NCBI GenBank assembly: GCA_022360055.1
Contig: JAKSDO010000282.1
Coordinates: 1-64,000, forward strand
Reading direction: 5' to 3'
Source of the DNA: Cytophagales bacterium
GTDB taxonomy: Bacteria > Bacteroidota > Bacteroidia > Cytophagales > Cyclobacteriaceae
DNA: 64,000 nucleotides
Below, piece after piece: positions 53,801-61,222 of the stretch. The translations under genes were made by a program, and so were the position numbers. Under the pieces are notes generated by a model that did not search any database, was not told the origin of the DNA, and worked only from the letters and a program-made list of their open reading frames with translations. Numbering within the stretch: the first letter of the stretch is position 1; each line of letters begins with the position of its first letter.

Positions 53801-54302
53801 CAGGACTTCCAAAAAGGTCCGCGCCAAAGCTTCCTTCTATAATTACCGCTTCGCCGTACCCTGCAAAGAACTCCTTCTTCTTTATAATTTTGGATTCCGT
53901 ACGGATTGAGTTGTCATCAGCGGCGCATTGAATTCTTACGCTTGATGCCTCCGCCGACATGGTGTTTTCCCTTTTTAGTTTTACGAATTTTGCACTTAGT
54001 AGATTATCCAATTCAATCCTGACTACGCCGGTTCCGGAATCGAATCCGTCTATTTTCGATATGCGGTGTTTTGAACCATCATGCAAAACAGCCTCGGCAA
54101 ATGCTCCCTTATCAAATATCAAAGCGTAAGAATATCCATGGTTTCCTTCCATGAAAAACCCGGTGCCTTTACTTATAAGCAAACTGTCATTGTCGAATAC
54201 CCGAATCTGGAATATTGCCTGCTCGGACTGCGCAAAAGATGACACGCAAGTAAAAATCGAACAGATTACGAAGACTAACACAAAAAATATACTCCTGCTC
54301 AT
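50862..54302 (-). CDS. Exported protein: inactive trypsin-like head plus ~25 TPR repeats
   Basis: A 1146-residue exported protein (signal ends VSSFAQ). Residues ~30-205 resemble a trypsin/Do-type fold (GTGFFMEGNHGYSYALIFDKGA, FAEAVLHDGSKHRI, GVVRIELD, GADLFGSPVLNTVGAVEGIVIAG), but the expected GNSG motif reads DLFG, so the serine is missing. Residues ~220-1130 are a long run of TPRs with a ~34-residue period (for example AIADYNLALKANPEYEKAYINLGAAHFEKGDF). It probably acts as a periplasmic or surface scaffold. Alternative readings such as a multi-heme or lipoprotein are excluded by lack of motifs. Confidence 0.85.
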   Translation of the reverse strand: MSRSIFFVLVFVICSIFTCVSSFAQSEQAIFQIRVFDNDSLLISKGTGFFMEGNHGYSYALIFDKGAFAEAVLHDGSKHRISKIDGFDSGTGVVRIELDNLLSAKFVKLKRENTMSAEASSVRIQCAADDNSIRTESKIIKKKEFFAGYGEAVIIEGSFGADLFGSPVLNTVGAVEGIVIAGDASGKIGFIANISNLDHLRPTSMTVLEFGNNLNLPNYLVQGINAYMSEDANTAISAFGKAKSTMPNHVTAFYYSALLNYRQERISAARADLNKAIELNGDLPQAYFIRGKINYGNDDFKTAIQDFNQAESLQNEELPLYEMRGKSKYRTKDFAGAIADFNKAENMGSNDGELYYFMGNAKFRGDDFKGAVTCYDKAVGFGQTDELVYNNRGKARYNLNDPDGAIADYNLALKANPEYEKAYINLGAAHFEKGDFGQALAALSMAKDMGATGAELYTMLGLARYSAEDKTGALDDLNAAIRMETKNPKAYWYRGSIKLLDLDYKGALEDLNTAINLGVTDGEAFVERAQCNYKLKKYDLVIRDVNQAESTGYMDMAAYSSRGNAYYYMTESELSIQDLEKAIEMGDEDGDSYFHLGYGYYTLGNCQDATKAFDEGIDRGVSNEVIYDLRGKCLEKSKGVDVAIEDYNRAIEINPDYVSARENRGMIHYAKQNWAQCVEDLGKVAKNGKAETKVFTLLGLSYFNLEDYTKTIESLNIAISKGENYKKAFYCRGHANYHLGEYENATYDLTRSIEDGLKDLESYLNRGLSYYELKEYGKAVNDLTKAASLGGNTFELFSALGMAKYEVKKYEGAIKEFNKAININSEDGGAYFNRANSKFKIKDYEGAILDYNQAVTLGMTDHLLYNNRGKARQLMEQYEAAISDYNLALDIKADYTRAFENRGTCYYQMENYERAIEDLTNLEKKEELRPALLYFLGQSYYYTENYPFAITYLDKAINKGINLKDGFKNRGYSHMLQGSYQLAVDDFSASLKLDANQADVYTDRAEAFMYLEDAESAMNDLNRALRLDESNPDYYYNRAILKEQTENFAGAAKDYTKVIELNPEDANAYFNRGSCYAKGNNFVPAIKDLSTAARLDPANGNYFRVLGNTKYQFNELEGDPCNDWQKASDLGDKKAAFSIKRFCKDN

Positions 54303-54361
54303 CGTTATGAATATTTCTAATTAATACCTGGAAACCGAATAACGGAACCAGGACATCCGAA

Positions 54362-54369
54362 CAAATTTA
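54362..54369 (-). promoter_or_regulatory. Candidate -7 box (TAAATTTG) for the TPR gene
   Basis: On the minus strand TAAATTTG matches TAnnTTTG, 59 bp upstream of the ATG; no clear -33 element. Confidence 0.35.
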
Positions 54370-54409
54370 GCCCGAAAAAATCATAAATTATCACCTGCGG
54401 GGCCGATAA

Positions 54410-54691
54410 TTGCTTTTAAACTTACCGGAACTACATGTTGGGATATATTCTTTTGACATCTCTTCATCATTCCCGGTGGCGGGCAGGTTTGAGGAATGTT
54501 TAAAGATAATTATCGGAGTTAACCCATTGTCTAGTTGTTTATATTTCAATTATTTAGAAATGTTCTCGAACATATTTCACAAAATTCCAATGGATGAATC
54601 GGGCTGGTCTTTAAATTTTAATATTGTCGATTGCGCCCAGGCTTGGAAGGGAAAATTATATGTAAAAGTCACATACAAAAGGAGAAGCTAA
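54410..54691 (+). CDS. Doubtful hypothetical frame
   Basis: A 93-codon frame in the gap between two minus genes. It shows no family resemblance and no ribosome site, but ends just before a hairpin. The hairpin's T run is better on the other strand, so it does not support this gene. Possibly a gene relic. Confidence 0.2.
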   Translation: MLLNLPELHVGIYSFDISSSFPVAGRFEECLKIIIGVNPLSSCLYFNYLEMFSNIFHKIPMDESGWSLNFNIVDCAQAWKGKLYVKVTYKRRS

Positions 54692-54717
54692 AAAAGCCTG
54701 AAAAGCACTTTTCAGGC
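54690..54717 (-). terminator. Terminator after outer-membrane protein gene
   Basis: GCCTGAAAAG/CTTTTCAGGC, a 10-bp stem with a 2-nt loop, followed on the minus strand by TTTTTTAG. It lies 27 bp after the stop of the minus gene; weaker use on the plus strand is possible. Confidence 0.8.
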
Positions 54718-54743
54718 CCTTTTGTAGATATGAATCACCAAAG

Positions 54744-55814
54744 CTAAAAGGATAATCCGAACGTAATGGCGTTTAACTCCGGTCCTCGGTCTTTGGCGAA
54801 CAACGTACTCATATCATAATTTACAAATATATCCACCTCGCTAAATCCGACGATAAACCTGGCTCCATAGCGAAGGTTGTTCAGGAAAAAATTATCTTTT
54901 TCCCTTAATCTGCTTTTATGACCGGTCGATCTCCAGACAAGCTTTTGCCAACTATCAATTCGCGTTCCGACATAAGCGCCGGCGCCTATCCTGAATCCAT
55001 TTCTTCGAAACCTGGTTCTCTTCTGCACAAAACCATCATCATAGGTCCTGGTTGAGGTTTTATAACCAAAATCGAATACCGGAACCAGGTGTGCATTAAG
55101 GTGGACCACTGACAGTTTACTTTTTGAAGATTGCAATTCTACATCCCACTGCTCAAAATTGATTTCATCGTCTCCCTTTACCAGCCGGGTCCTGGGGTCC
55201 TGAAATTTAAAGTTATACCAACTAATGCCAGCTCCGTAATCCAGCGCAAATTTACCTGTAATATGCGTTTGCCATGTCGGCATAATTCCGACGTACCAGG
55301 ACCCCCACGGCCGTACGGTGTATTGTTGATTATTGTCATCGGGGAACTTACCATCCTCCAGGTAGTTATTGATACCAAAATCCAATACAGAGACAAAACT
55401 TGTCTTATCTCCGGAAAACTTCCTGGTCTTTCGATTATAATTATACACTTCGTTTTCTTCCTTTTCTGTAAATTCTTCTTTTTCAAATTCCTCTTCCAAC
55501 TGCGTAAATTCATCGCCTTCCTTCACACTATCCTTCAAATACATGGTGCCCCGCTCATCTTCGAGAATCACTTTTTCTTCGTCTTCAAGCTCTTCCTTAG
55601 CAGGGACCTCAATATCTTCCAGCATGGAATTCAAATCGTATTCTTTCAGAGCATCCAGATCCTCCTTGCTATCTACCTGAATCAATATGGTTCCTTTTTC
55701 CCCAAAATGCACCTCGATCGTGTCAGCGGGTTTCAGCCCATCCGCAAAATCAACCGCATTACATATTTGACTGCTTATAACAAGCGCAGCCAATGGCATA
55801 ATTCTATTTTTCAT
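54744..55814 (-). CDS. Hypothetical outer-membrane protein
   Basis: A 356-residue exported protein (MKNRIMPLAALVISSQICNA). After an acidic, Glu-rich stretch (about 60-145, with KEELEDEEKVILEDE), the C-terminal ~200 residues are amphipathic strands with Gly/aromatic pattern (YAIMPTWQTHITGKF-like, NLRYGARFIVGFSEVDIFVNYDMS) ending NAITFGLSF, as in an outer-membrane barrel. It belongs to the ECF sigma/anti-sigma-like unit. Its ATG is the end of repeat A8; without the two repeats its start would abut the stop of the upstream gene. Confidence 0.75.
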   Translation of the reverse strand: MKNRIMPLAALVISSQICNAVDFADGLKPADTIEVHFGEKGTILIQVDSKEDLDALKEYDLNSMLEDIEVPAKEELEDEEKVILEDERGTMYLKDSVKEGDEFTQLEEEFEKEEFTEKEENEVYNYNRKTRKFSGDKTSFVSVLDFGINNYLEDGKFPDDNNQQYTVRPWGSWYVGIMPTWQTHITGKFALDYGAGISWYNFKFQDPRTRLVKGDDEINFEQWDVELQSSKSKLSVVHLNAHLVPVFDFGYKTSTRTYDDGFVQKRTRFRRNGFRIGAGAYVGTRIDSWQKLVWRSTGHKSRLREKDNFFLNNLRYGARFIVGFSEVDIFVNYDMSTLFAKDRGPELNAITFGLSF

Positions 55815-55905
55815 CTGTTTATATTTATTTAGTTTGCCGATACACAGAGCAATATAATCATGCTCGCGTGTGTCCTGAATTTACTTCCGGTCCTGCCGGT
55901 TTCAT
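55815..55905 (-). repeat. Start-codon repeat, type A, copy A8, upstream of outer-membrane protein
   Basis: A 91-bp unit (one inserted base, GGAAGTAAATT for GGAGCAAATT) from ATGAAACCGG at 55905 to the gene start at 55814. Left hairpin CCGGC-AGG-ACCGG with the loop-closing pair lost. Right stem is extended by GAGC/GCTC. Its own frame is closed after 15 codons. Confidence 0.9.
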
Positions 55906-55996
55906 GCGTTTAAAAGTTGCAGAAACCTCGCCACGTGCCGTTGATCATCATGATCTTGTGTATCTCAATAATTATCTCAGGCATCGCCTGTTTCGT
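55906..55996 (-). repeat. Start-codon repeat, type B, copy B4
   Basis: A 91-bp type B unit followed by A8. Its first bases read ACGAAA and directly touch the TAG stop codon of the upstream gene. Left hairpin CAGGC-GAT-GCCTG with a loop change only. The small frame (from the second codon) stays open to TAA at the same place as in B3. Confidence 0.9.
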
Positions 55997-56845
55997 CTAA
56001 TTATTTTCTAAGTCCTTATTTGATTTATTTAAAAGTTTACCAAAATTCAATGCGAGCAAATCATCTTTCGTGTTGCGCAACTTTGTTTTTCTTTCTGCAG
56101 TTAGCAGATGCTCATCAGAGAATTGAGTAATTTTATTTAATCCCTTATCCAATATGTTTACCTTGCCGGAAGCGACAAGCTTCGAATTCTCATTTGCCTT
56201 ATAAATGATTTTTATCCTGGGATATGCCTTTTTTTCGACTTTTTTGCGATTTTCAACTCCACCTGTGTCATCACGTTTGACTCGCGGCGAGGTATTGCTT
56301 ACCGGGGAACGCTCCAAGTTATTCTTTTTTTCAACGTCCGGTATTTCCTGATCAAACGGTTTAATGATCAACTGATTATCGGAACTCACCACCTCGGTTA
56401 TAACCGGTTCATTGTCATCATTGAAGTTATATGTTGATTCAATCGCATCGATATATTTGATACTTTCATTATGATCCTTATCGTCGACCAATTTTGGATG
56501 GGTACGTTCTGGCTTTGGCAATGATTCTTTATCATTTATAATATTGCGATCAATGTCCTGCTCTCCGTCAGGGACATCGGTCCTGTGATCGGAATACGCA
56601 TCGTTTTGAAAAGCACTTACCTGCCGGTCTTTTCCCGGAATATTAAGGTTTGTCACGGAACGATATCCAAAAAAACCGACCGTTGCTATCAGTAATACGG
56701 ATGCGGCTATCGACAACCGTTTGACCCAAACTGCTTTTCTTTTTGAATGCAATTTGTCATGAATCTGATCCCAAGCCCCGGGCGATGGTGTCTCCTCAAG
56801 CTTGGAGAGTTTATTTTTGAACAAATGATCAAGCTTTTTTTCCAT
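55997..56845 (-). CDS. Anti-sigma-factor-like single-span membrane protein
   Basis: A 282-residue protein: cytoplasmic N-terminus with MEKKLDHLFKNKLSKLEETP and SPGAWDQIHDKLHSKRKAVW, one membrane helix (RLSIAASVLLIATVGFFGYRS, about 43-62), then a polar, low-complexity periplasmic part. This layout, immediately after and overlapping by 17 bp an ECF sigma gene, is typical of Bacteroidota anti-sigma proteins that lack FecR similarity. It ends in AATAATTAG, after which repeat B4 begins without a gap. The anti-sigma role is inferred from context. Confidence 0.72.
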   Translation of the reverse strand: MEKKLDHLFKNKLSKLEETPSPGAWDQIHDKLHSKRKAVWVKRLSIAASVLLIATVGFFGYRSVTNLNIPGKDRQVSAFQNDAYSDHRTDVPDGEQDIDRNIINDKESLPKPERTHPKLVDDKDHNESIKYIDAIESTYNFNDDNEPVITEVVSSDNQLIIKPFDQEIPDVEKKNNLERSPVSNTSPRVKRDDTGGVENRKKVEKKAYPRIKIIYKANENSKLVASGKVNILDKGLNKITQFSDEHLLTAERKTKLRNTKDDLLALNFGKLLNKSNKDLENN

Positions 56846-57422
56846 CTTGATTTATTTTTTTCTTTTCCAATAATTGCTCCGCTTCCAGGAGCTTTCTCTG
56901 CAAATGCATTCGAGCTCTGCTCAACTGAGATTTCGAGGTATTTTCATTTATTCCCAAAAGTTCACCGATCTCCTTGTGGGCATAGCCTTCAATCGCGTAC
57001 AGATTAAAAACCGTGCGGTACCCGCTGGGCAAATCATTGATCATGTTTAACAAATCCTTTGCCTCCAGCACTGAATCAAGCATCCCAAAATCGGGTTCCT
57101 TATCCGCTACATCAATATCTGTCTCCAGGTACATGGCTTTGTTTTTCCTGAGATAACCCAAAGCTTCATTGACCATGATCCGCTTCATCCAACCTTCAAA
57201 ACTTCCCTTCCCTTCAAATAATTTAATCTTACTGAACACCTTCATAAAACCCCTGATCATCACATCCTCCGCTTCCATATCCCCCCTCACATACCTTCTG
57301 CACAGGCCAAGCATGGAAGATGCGTACTTCTCGTAAAGCAATCTTTGCGCCCGGGCATTCTGCTTTTTACAAGCTTTAATCAAGTCTGTTTCTAAGGTTG
57401 ACTTTTGAATTTGAAGCTTCAT
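56829..57422 (-). CDS. ECF-type RNA polymerase sigma factor
   Basis: A 197-residue sigma-70 family protein. Region 2: NARAQRLLYEKYASSMLGLCRRYV with VIRGFMKVFSKIKLFEGKGSFEGWM-type motif split across 70-110; region 4: LPSGYRTVFNLYAIEGYAHK and the helix-turn-helix EIGELLGINENTSKSQLSRAR. It is the first gene of a minus operon with an anti-sigma-like protein and an outer-membrane protein, probably a self-contained envelope-sensing unit. The target regulon is unknown. Confidence 0.92.
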   Translation of the reverse strand: MKLQIQKSTLETDLIKACKKQNARAQRLLYEKYASSMLGLCRRYVRGDMEAEDVMIRGFMKVFSKIKLFEGKGSFEGWMKRIMVNEALGYLRKNKAMYLETDIDVADKEPDFGMLDSVLEAKDLLNMINDLPSGYRTVFNLYAIEGYAHKEIGELLGINENTSKSQLSRARMHLQRKLLEAEQLLEKKKINQDGKKA

Positions 57423-57839
57423 TTGATTCGTTGTCCAATCACTAGATGCAAATTATTGAAGAGGAGTTGCATGGACAAATAAAGTTTTTAATGTGCAAGC
57501 TTCATTGTTCCGGAATTGAACGTTTTTCTCCCTCAAAATCACAGGACAATGAACACATCCGCGAATTATGGCACCTGTTTTCCCAATCTGTTCACATACC
57601 TTTATAATACACTTCCGAAGCATATTGATTATTCGATCCCATATGCACCCTGTTTTGTGCCCCTTTGCCAAACCTTTTTCATACCTCAAAACCGGACAAA
57701 TTCTGCGGTTGACCCTTATCAAATCATGCTGCAGTATTTTGCATTACGGGTCGAACTGCGCTTCCGGTTTGATTTGCAAGACTAAAAATCTTATGGAAAA
57801 ATAGCCTCTTTTGATGCGGAACGATGAACTCCGGGCTTC
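57423..57839. other. Intergenic region, no gene recognised
   Basis: About 415 bp between two minus-strand genes. Open frames exist on both strands but have no family resemblance, signal peptide or plausible start context. The promoter of the ECF sigma unit should lie near 57430-57500, but I see no clear TAnnTTTG box there. Confidence 0.4.
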
Positions 57840-58304
57840 CTAATAAAAAGCCCTATAGTTAACAAGAATTTTAACCTCGGTAAAGCTATTGGGTTGAACG
57901 GTCACAGGATTGATATCGTTTTCACCGTCAAAAATATTTGCGAAATAACCATTGTTTTCCATCGTAAAGACTGAGTATTTCCCTGGCATCAAAAATACTT
58001 TAAACGCACCATCCCGATCTGTCTTCAAGCGGGTCACCAATTCCCCATGCACCAGCTTAAAAAAAGCCCCTTCACTGCTGACCGCATCTTCGCGATTTAC
58101 CGCTTTGAAAATGTACAATTCTCTCTGTACGGGTATCCCCTGTAGCCTGGCACCCATGGTGCTGTCGCCGATCGCGGGCATCATGTTTCCTTCCACCCAT
58201 CGCACTTCACCGATAATTCCTTGTTTTTCATTGCTTATCCGCAGACTCTTACAAGAACCCATCAGAATGATTGAACATACAATTATGATTAATTTTTGCG
58301 CCAT
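57840..58304 (-). CDS. Lipoprotein with carboxypeptidase-like regulatory domain
   Basis: A 154-residue lipoprotein (MAQKLIIIVCSIILMGSCKS, lipobox LMGSC). The body is a beta sandwich of the CarboxypepD_reg/transthyretin type: GIIGEVRWVEGNMMPAI at the start, TDRDGAFKVFLMPGKYSVFT and PVTVQPNSFTEVKILVNYRAFY at the end. Proteins of this kind are small surface or periplasmic accessory lipoproteins of unknown function. Divergent from htpG. Confidence 0.75.
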   Translation of the reverse strand: MAQKLIIIVCSIILMGSCKSLRISNEKQGIIGEVRWVEGNMMPAIGDSTMGARLQGIPVQRELYIFKAVNREDAVSSEGAFFKLVHGELVTRLKTDRDGAFKVFLMPGKYSVFTMENNGYFANIFDGENDINPVTVQPNSFTEVKILVNYRAFY

Positions 58305-58445
58305 TCAATAAAGTTTTGGATGACAGAAAATACGAATTTATGACAAGGTGTCAGAGCTACGTTGACGAAATTAAATAAAAAACCATTGGAATGAAATTTG
58401 TCGATAGAGCGACATTTAAAGTTGGAAATTTAAACTCATAAAATA

Positions 58446-60347
58446 ATGCAAGAAAAAGGGACAATTTCAATTCACACCGAAAATATCTTTCCGATAATCA
58501 AAAAGTTTCTCTATTCCGATCATGAGATCTTTTTAAGAGAGTTGGTATCAAATGCGGTCGATGCTACTCAAAAGTTACAGCGACTTGCTTCGATCGGTGA
58601 ATTCAAAGGTGAGCTTGGAGAGCAAAAAGTGGAAATTAAGGTCAATAAAAAGGCAAAGACCGTTACGGTGAGCGATAATGGTATTGGAATGACCGCCGAC
58701 GAAATCAAAAAATATATCAATCAGATAGCGTTTTCGGGTGCCGCTGAATTTATTGAAAAATATAAGGAAAAGGGAGACGAGTCCCAGATTATCGGTATGT
58801 TCGGACTTGGTTTCTATTCGGCTTTCATGGTATCGAATAAAGTTGAAATCGTTACCAGGTCCTATCAGGACAGTTCGGAACCTGCCAGATGGACATGTGA
58901 CGGCAGTACGGAATTCGAAATTACAAAAGGAGTAAAGAAGGAGATTGGCACGGACATTATCCTCCATATCGACAAAGACAATGAGGAGTTTCTTGAAGAT
59001 TATAAGGTCAGGGAAATCCTGAATAAGTATTGCAAATTTTTACCGGTTCCGATCGTCTTCGGTGAAAAGGAAGAGCCCTTAAAAGATGAAAAAGGCGAAG
59101 TAATCAAGGACAAAAAGGACAATCCTAAAACACAGAAAGTTCCCGATGTAATTAACAATCCAAAACCGATCTGGACCAAATCGCCCAGCGAACTAAAGGA
59201 TGAGGATTATTTGGCTTTTTATAAGGAATTATATCCGTTTTCCGAAGATCCACTGTTCTGGATCCATTTAAATGTGGATTACCCTTTCAACCTGACAGGA
59301 ATTCTCTATTTCCCAAAAATCAAAAATGAGCTGGAACTCAACAAAAACAAAATCCAGCTTTATTCAAGACAGGTCTTCATCACCGATGAGGTAAAGGATA
59401 TTGTTCCCGAGTTCTTAATGTTGCTGCACGGCGTGATCGATTCCCCGGACATTCCCCTGAATGTATCCAGAAGCTATCTTCAATCCGACGCCAACGTGAA
59501 GAAGATCAATAGTCATATCACTAAAAAAGTAGCGGATAAGCTTGGCGAATTATTCAAGAAAGACCGGAAATCTTTTGAACAGAAATGGGAGAGCTTGAAC
59601 TTGTTCGTGAAATACGGGATTATAGCAGATGAGAAATTCTATGACAAAGCCAAAAATTTCACTCTGCTGGAAAATACGGATGGAAAGTTTTTCACTTTGG
59701 ACGAGTACAAAAAGCAGATTGAGGCAAACCAAAAAGACAAAGATGGCAGCCTGGTTCATATTTATTCAACTCATCCAAATCAGCAGGATGCATATATCCA
59801 GTCGGCAAAAAACAAAGCCTATGACATATTGAAATTCGAAGGACCGCTGGATAATCACTTTGTGAATTCCATGGAAATGAAGCTTGAAAAAACAAAGTGG
59901 AAACGCGTAGACGCGGATATTGTGGACAAGCTTGTCGAAAAGGATGAGAAGAACGAAAGTGTTCTCTCCAAAGATGATGAAGAGCAAGTGAAAAAGATCT
60001 TCGAAGATGCCATTAGCGACAAGAATTATACCGTTCAATTGGAAGCTTTGGCTCCGGATGAATTGCCGGTCTCTTTGATTCTCCCCGAGTTTATGCGTAG
60101 AATGAAGGATATGCAAAAAATGGGTGGCGGATCTCCATATATGATGATGGGCGATATGCCGGACCAGTTCAATGCCGTAATCAATAGCAATCATCCGATG
60201 ATTTCTAAAATCCTGAAAACGGAAGCCGAGGATAAACGAAAAGAGCTGGCGACCCAGGCTTATGAACTTGGCCTATTGTCCCAAAATCTTCTAACGGGAA
60301 ATAAACTGACAGCCTTCATTAAGAGAAGTGTTGATTTGATTGGATAA
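58446..60347 (+). CDS. htpG: Molecular chaperone HtpG (Hsp90)
   Basis: A 633-residue cytoplasmic ATP-dependent chaperone. The GHKL ATPase domain shows LRELVSNAVDATQKLQ, VSDNGIGMTADEI and IIGMFGLGFYSAFMVSNKVE. The middle domain has LYSRQVFITDEVKDIVPEFLMLLHGVIDSPDIPLNVSR (split here by the usual landmark LNVSRSYLQ). The C-terminal dimerisation domain carries a Met-rich stretch (FMRRMKDMQKMGGGSPYMMM). The length is normal. A strong terminator follows. It converges on a GroES-like gene. Confidence 0.96.
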   Translation: MQEKGTISIHTENIFPIIKKFLYSDHEIFLRELVSNAVDATQKLQRLASIGEFKGELGEQKVEIKVNKKAKTVTVSDNGIGMTADEIKKYINQIAFSGAAEFIEKYKEKGDESQIIGMFGLGFYSAFMVSNKVEIVTRSYQDSSEPARWTCDGSTEFEITKGVKKEIGTDIILHIDKDNEEFLEDYKVREILNKYCKFLPVPIVFGEKEEPLKDEKGEVIKDKKDNPKTQKVPDVINNPKPIWTKSPSELKDEDYLAFYKELYPFSEDPLFWIHLNVDYPFNLTGILYFPKIKNELELNKNKIQLYSRQVFITDEVKDIVPEFLMLLHGVIDSPDIPLNVSRSYLQSDANVKKINSHITKKVADKLGELFKKDRKSFEQKWESLNLFVKYGIIADEKFYDKAKNFTLLENTDGKFFTLDEYKKQIEANQKDKDGSLVHIYSTHPNQQDAYIQSAKNKAYDILKFEGPLDNHFVNSMEMKLEKTKWKRVDADIVDKLVEKDEKNESVLSKDDEEQVKKIFEDAISDKNYTVQLEALAPDELPVSLILPEFMRRMKDMQKMGGGSPYMMMGDMPDQFNAVINSNHPMISKILKTEAEDKRKELATQAYELGLLSQNLLTGNKLTAFIKRSVDLIG

Positions 60348-60361
60348 TAAATTAGCTGTTC

Positions 60362-60399
60362 AAAACCCGGCAGATTCTTGTAACCCTGCCGGGTTTTAT
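60362..60399 (+). terminator. Rho-independent terminator after htpG
   Basis: AAAACCCGGCAG/CTGCCGGGTTTT, a perfect 12-bp stem with a 12-nt loop and TTTT tail, 15 bp after the stop. Confidence 0.92.
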
Positions 60400-60652
60400 T
60401 ATCTCGCGCAGTTGAGCTTTCGGTTTTTCCGGATAAGATGAATCTTCATTTTTCCCCCTCAATAGTTGCTTTGCTCATTGATCCGGATGATTTCCGTCAG
60501 CATCCGAAGATTATCTTTTTAACCTGGATTCATCTCCATCCTTTAAAATTCGCGGAATATCCTTGTAAGACATTGATTTTAAATGCTGCCCGGATGGGTT
60601 TTGGATTAAAAGTTTGGCCTATCGAAAAAAAATCAATCAGCAAAATAAATAG
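60400..60652. other. Gap with no supported gene
   Basis: A 91-codon plus-strand frame starting at 60438 crosses this gap into the GroES-like gene, but has no family resemblance and most of its end is antisense to that gene. I do not support it. Confidence 0.4.
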
Positions 60653-61033
60653 CTACTCAAAAAGATCTTCTTCCCGTTCCAGCATAAGGATTGAAGACTG
60701 TGGAACGATGTAGAATTTTTCATCCTGGTACATCACCTCAAAGGCGCCTTTCTGAAGAAATATGGCTAAATCCCCTTCCCGTGCTTGCAAGGGCACATAT
60801 TTTACGTTTTCCTCTTTGTCTTTCCACGGTTCATCCTCTTCCATAGGTAAAGGGATCGGGTATCCGGGGCCCGCCTTAATGATGTATCCGGATTGAACTT
60901 GTTCTTTTTCTTTTACTCCCTGAGGAAGATACAGACCACTCTTTGTACGATCTTCATCCTTCTTTGGCCTGATCAAAACCCGGTCGCCCACGACGATCAG
61001 TTTTTTAAACTTGTTATCCGCTGTCAATTCCAT
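60653..61033 (-). CDS. GroES-like co-chaperonin family protein
   Basis: A 126-residue Cpn10-fold protein: KKLIVVGDRVLIRPKKDEDRTKSGLYLP at the start, GYIIKAGPGYPIPLPMEED, VKYVPLQAREGDLAIFLQKGAFEVMYQDEKFYIVPQ near the end. It is longer than canonical GroES (~95) by an insertion after GPGYP and a C-terminal tail (MLEREEDLFE), and no groEL is adjacent, so it is a lone paralogue rather than the main co-chaperonin. It has a very good promoter match. Confidence 0.88.
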   Translation of the reverse strand: MELTADNKFKKLIVVGDRVLIRPKKDEDRTKSGLYLPQGVKEKEQVQSGYIIKAGPGYPIPLPMEEDEPWKDKEENVKYVPLQAREGDLAIFLQKGAFEVMYQDEKFYIVPQSSILMLEREEDLFE

Positions 61034-61057
61034 TTTTTATTCAATCAATTCTTATCG

Positions 61058-61087
61058 CAAAGATACGACTTTGTTTTTATCGCAAAA
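61058..61087 (-). promoter_or_regulatory. Promoter of GroES-like gene (TTTG-17-TATCTTTG)
   Basis: On the minus strand TTTTG (61083-61087) and TATCTTTG (61058-61065) with a 17-bp spacer match the Bacteroidota -33/-7 consensus, 24 bp before the ATG. It is the best promoter seen in the window. Confidence 0.65.
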
Positions 61088-61222
61088 CCGTTTCACGGTA
61101 TGCGATCGATAAACCGGAAATTCCAATATTCAAATCCCACTTAAGCCCCAATGTATAAACCCTGACCCCAAAAGTTATGAATATTTGGTGTGATCTGTTT
61201 GGGGCCCGGTTTGGTTATTTTC

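Noticed and set aside
57453-57785. Overlapping frames on both strands upstream of the ECF sigma gene
   Set aside because: No signal peptide, no domain likeness and mutually exclusive; treated as intergenic.
60438-60713. A 91-codon plus-strand frame after htpG
   Set aside because: No family resemblance; its last third is antisense to the GroES-like gene and it follows a strong terminator directly.
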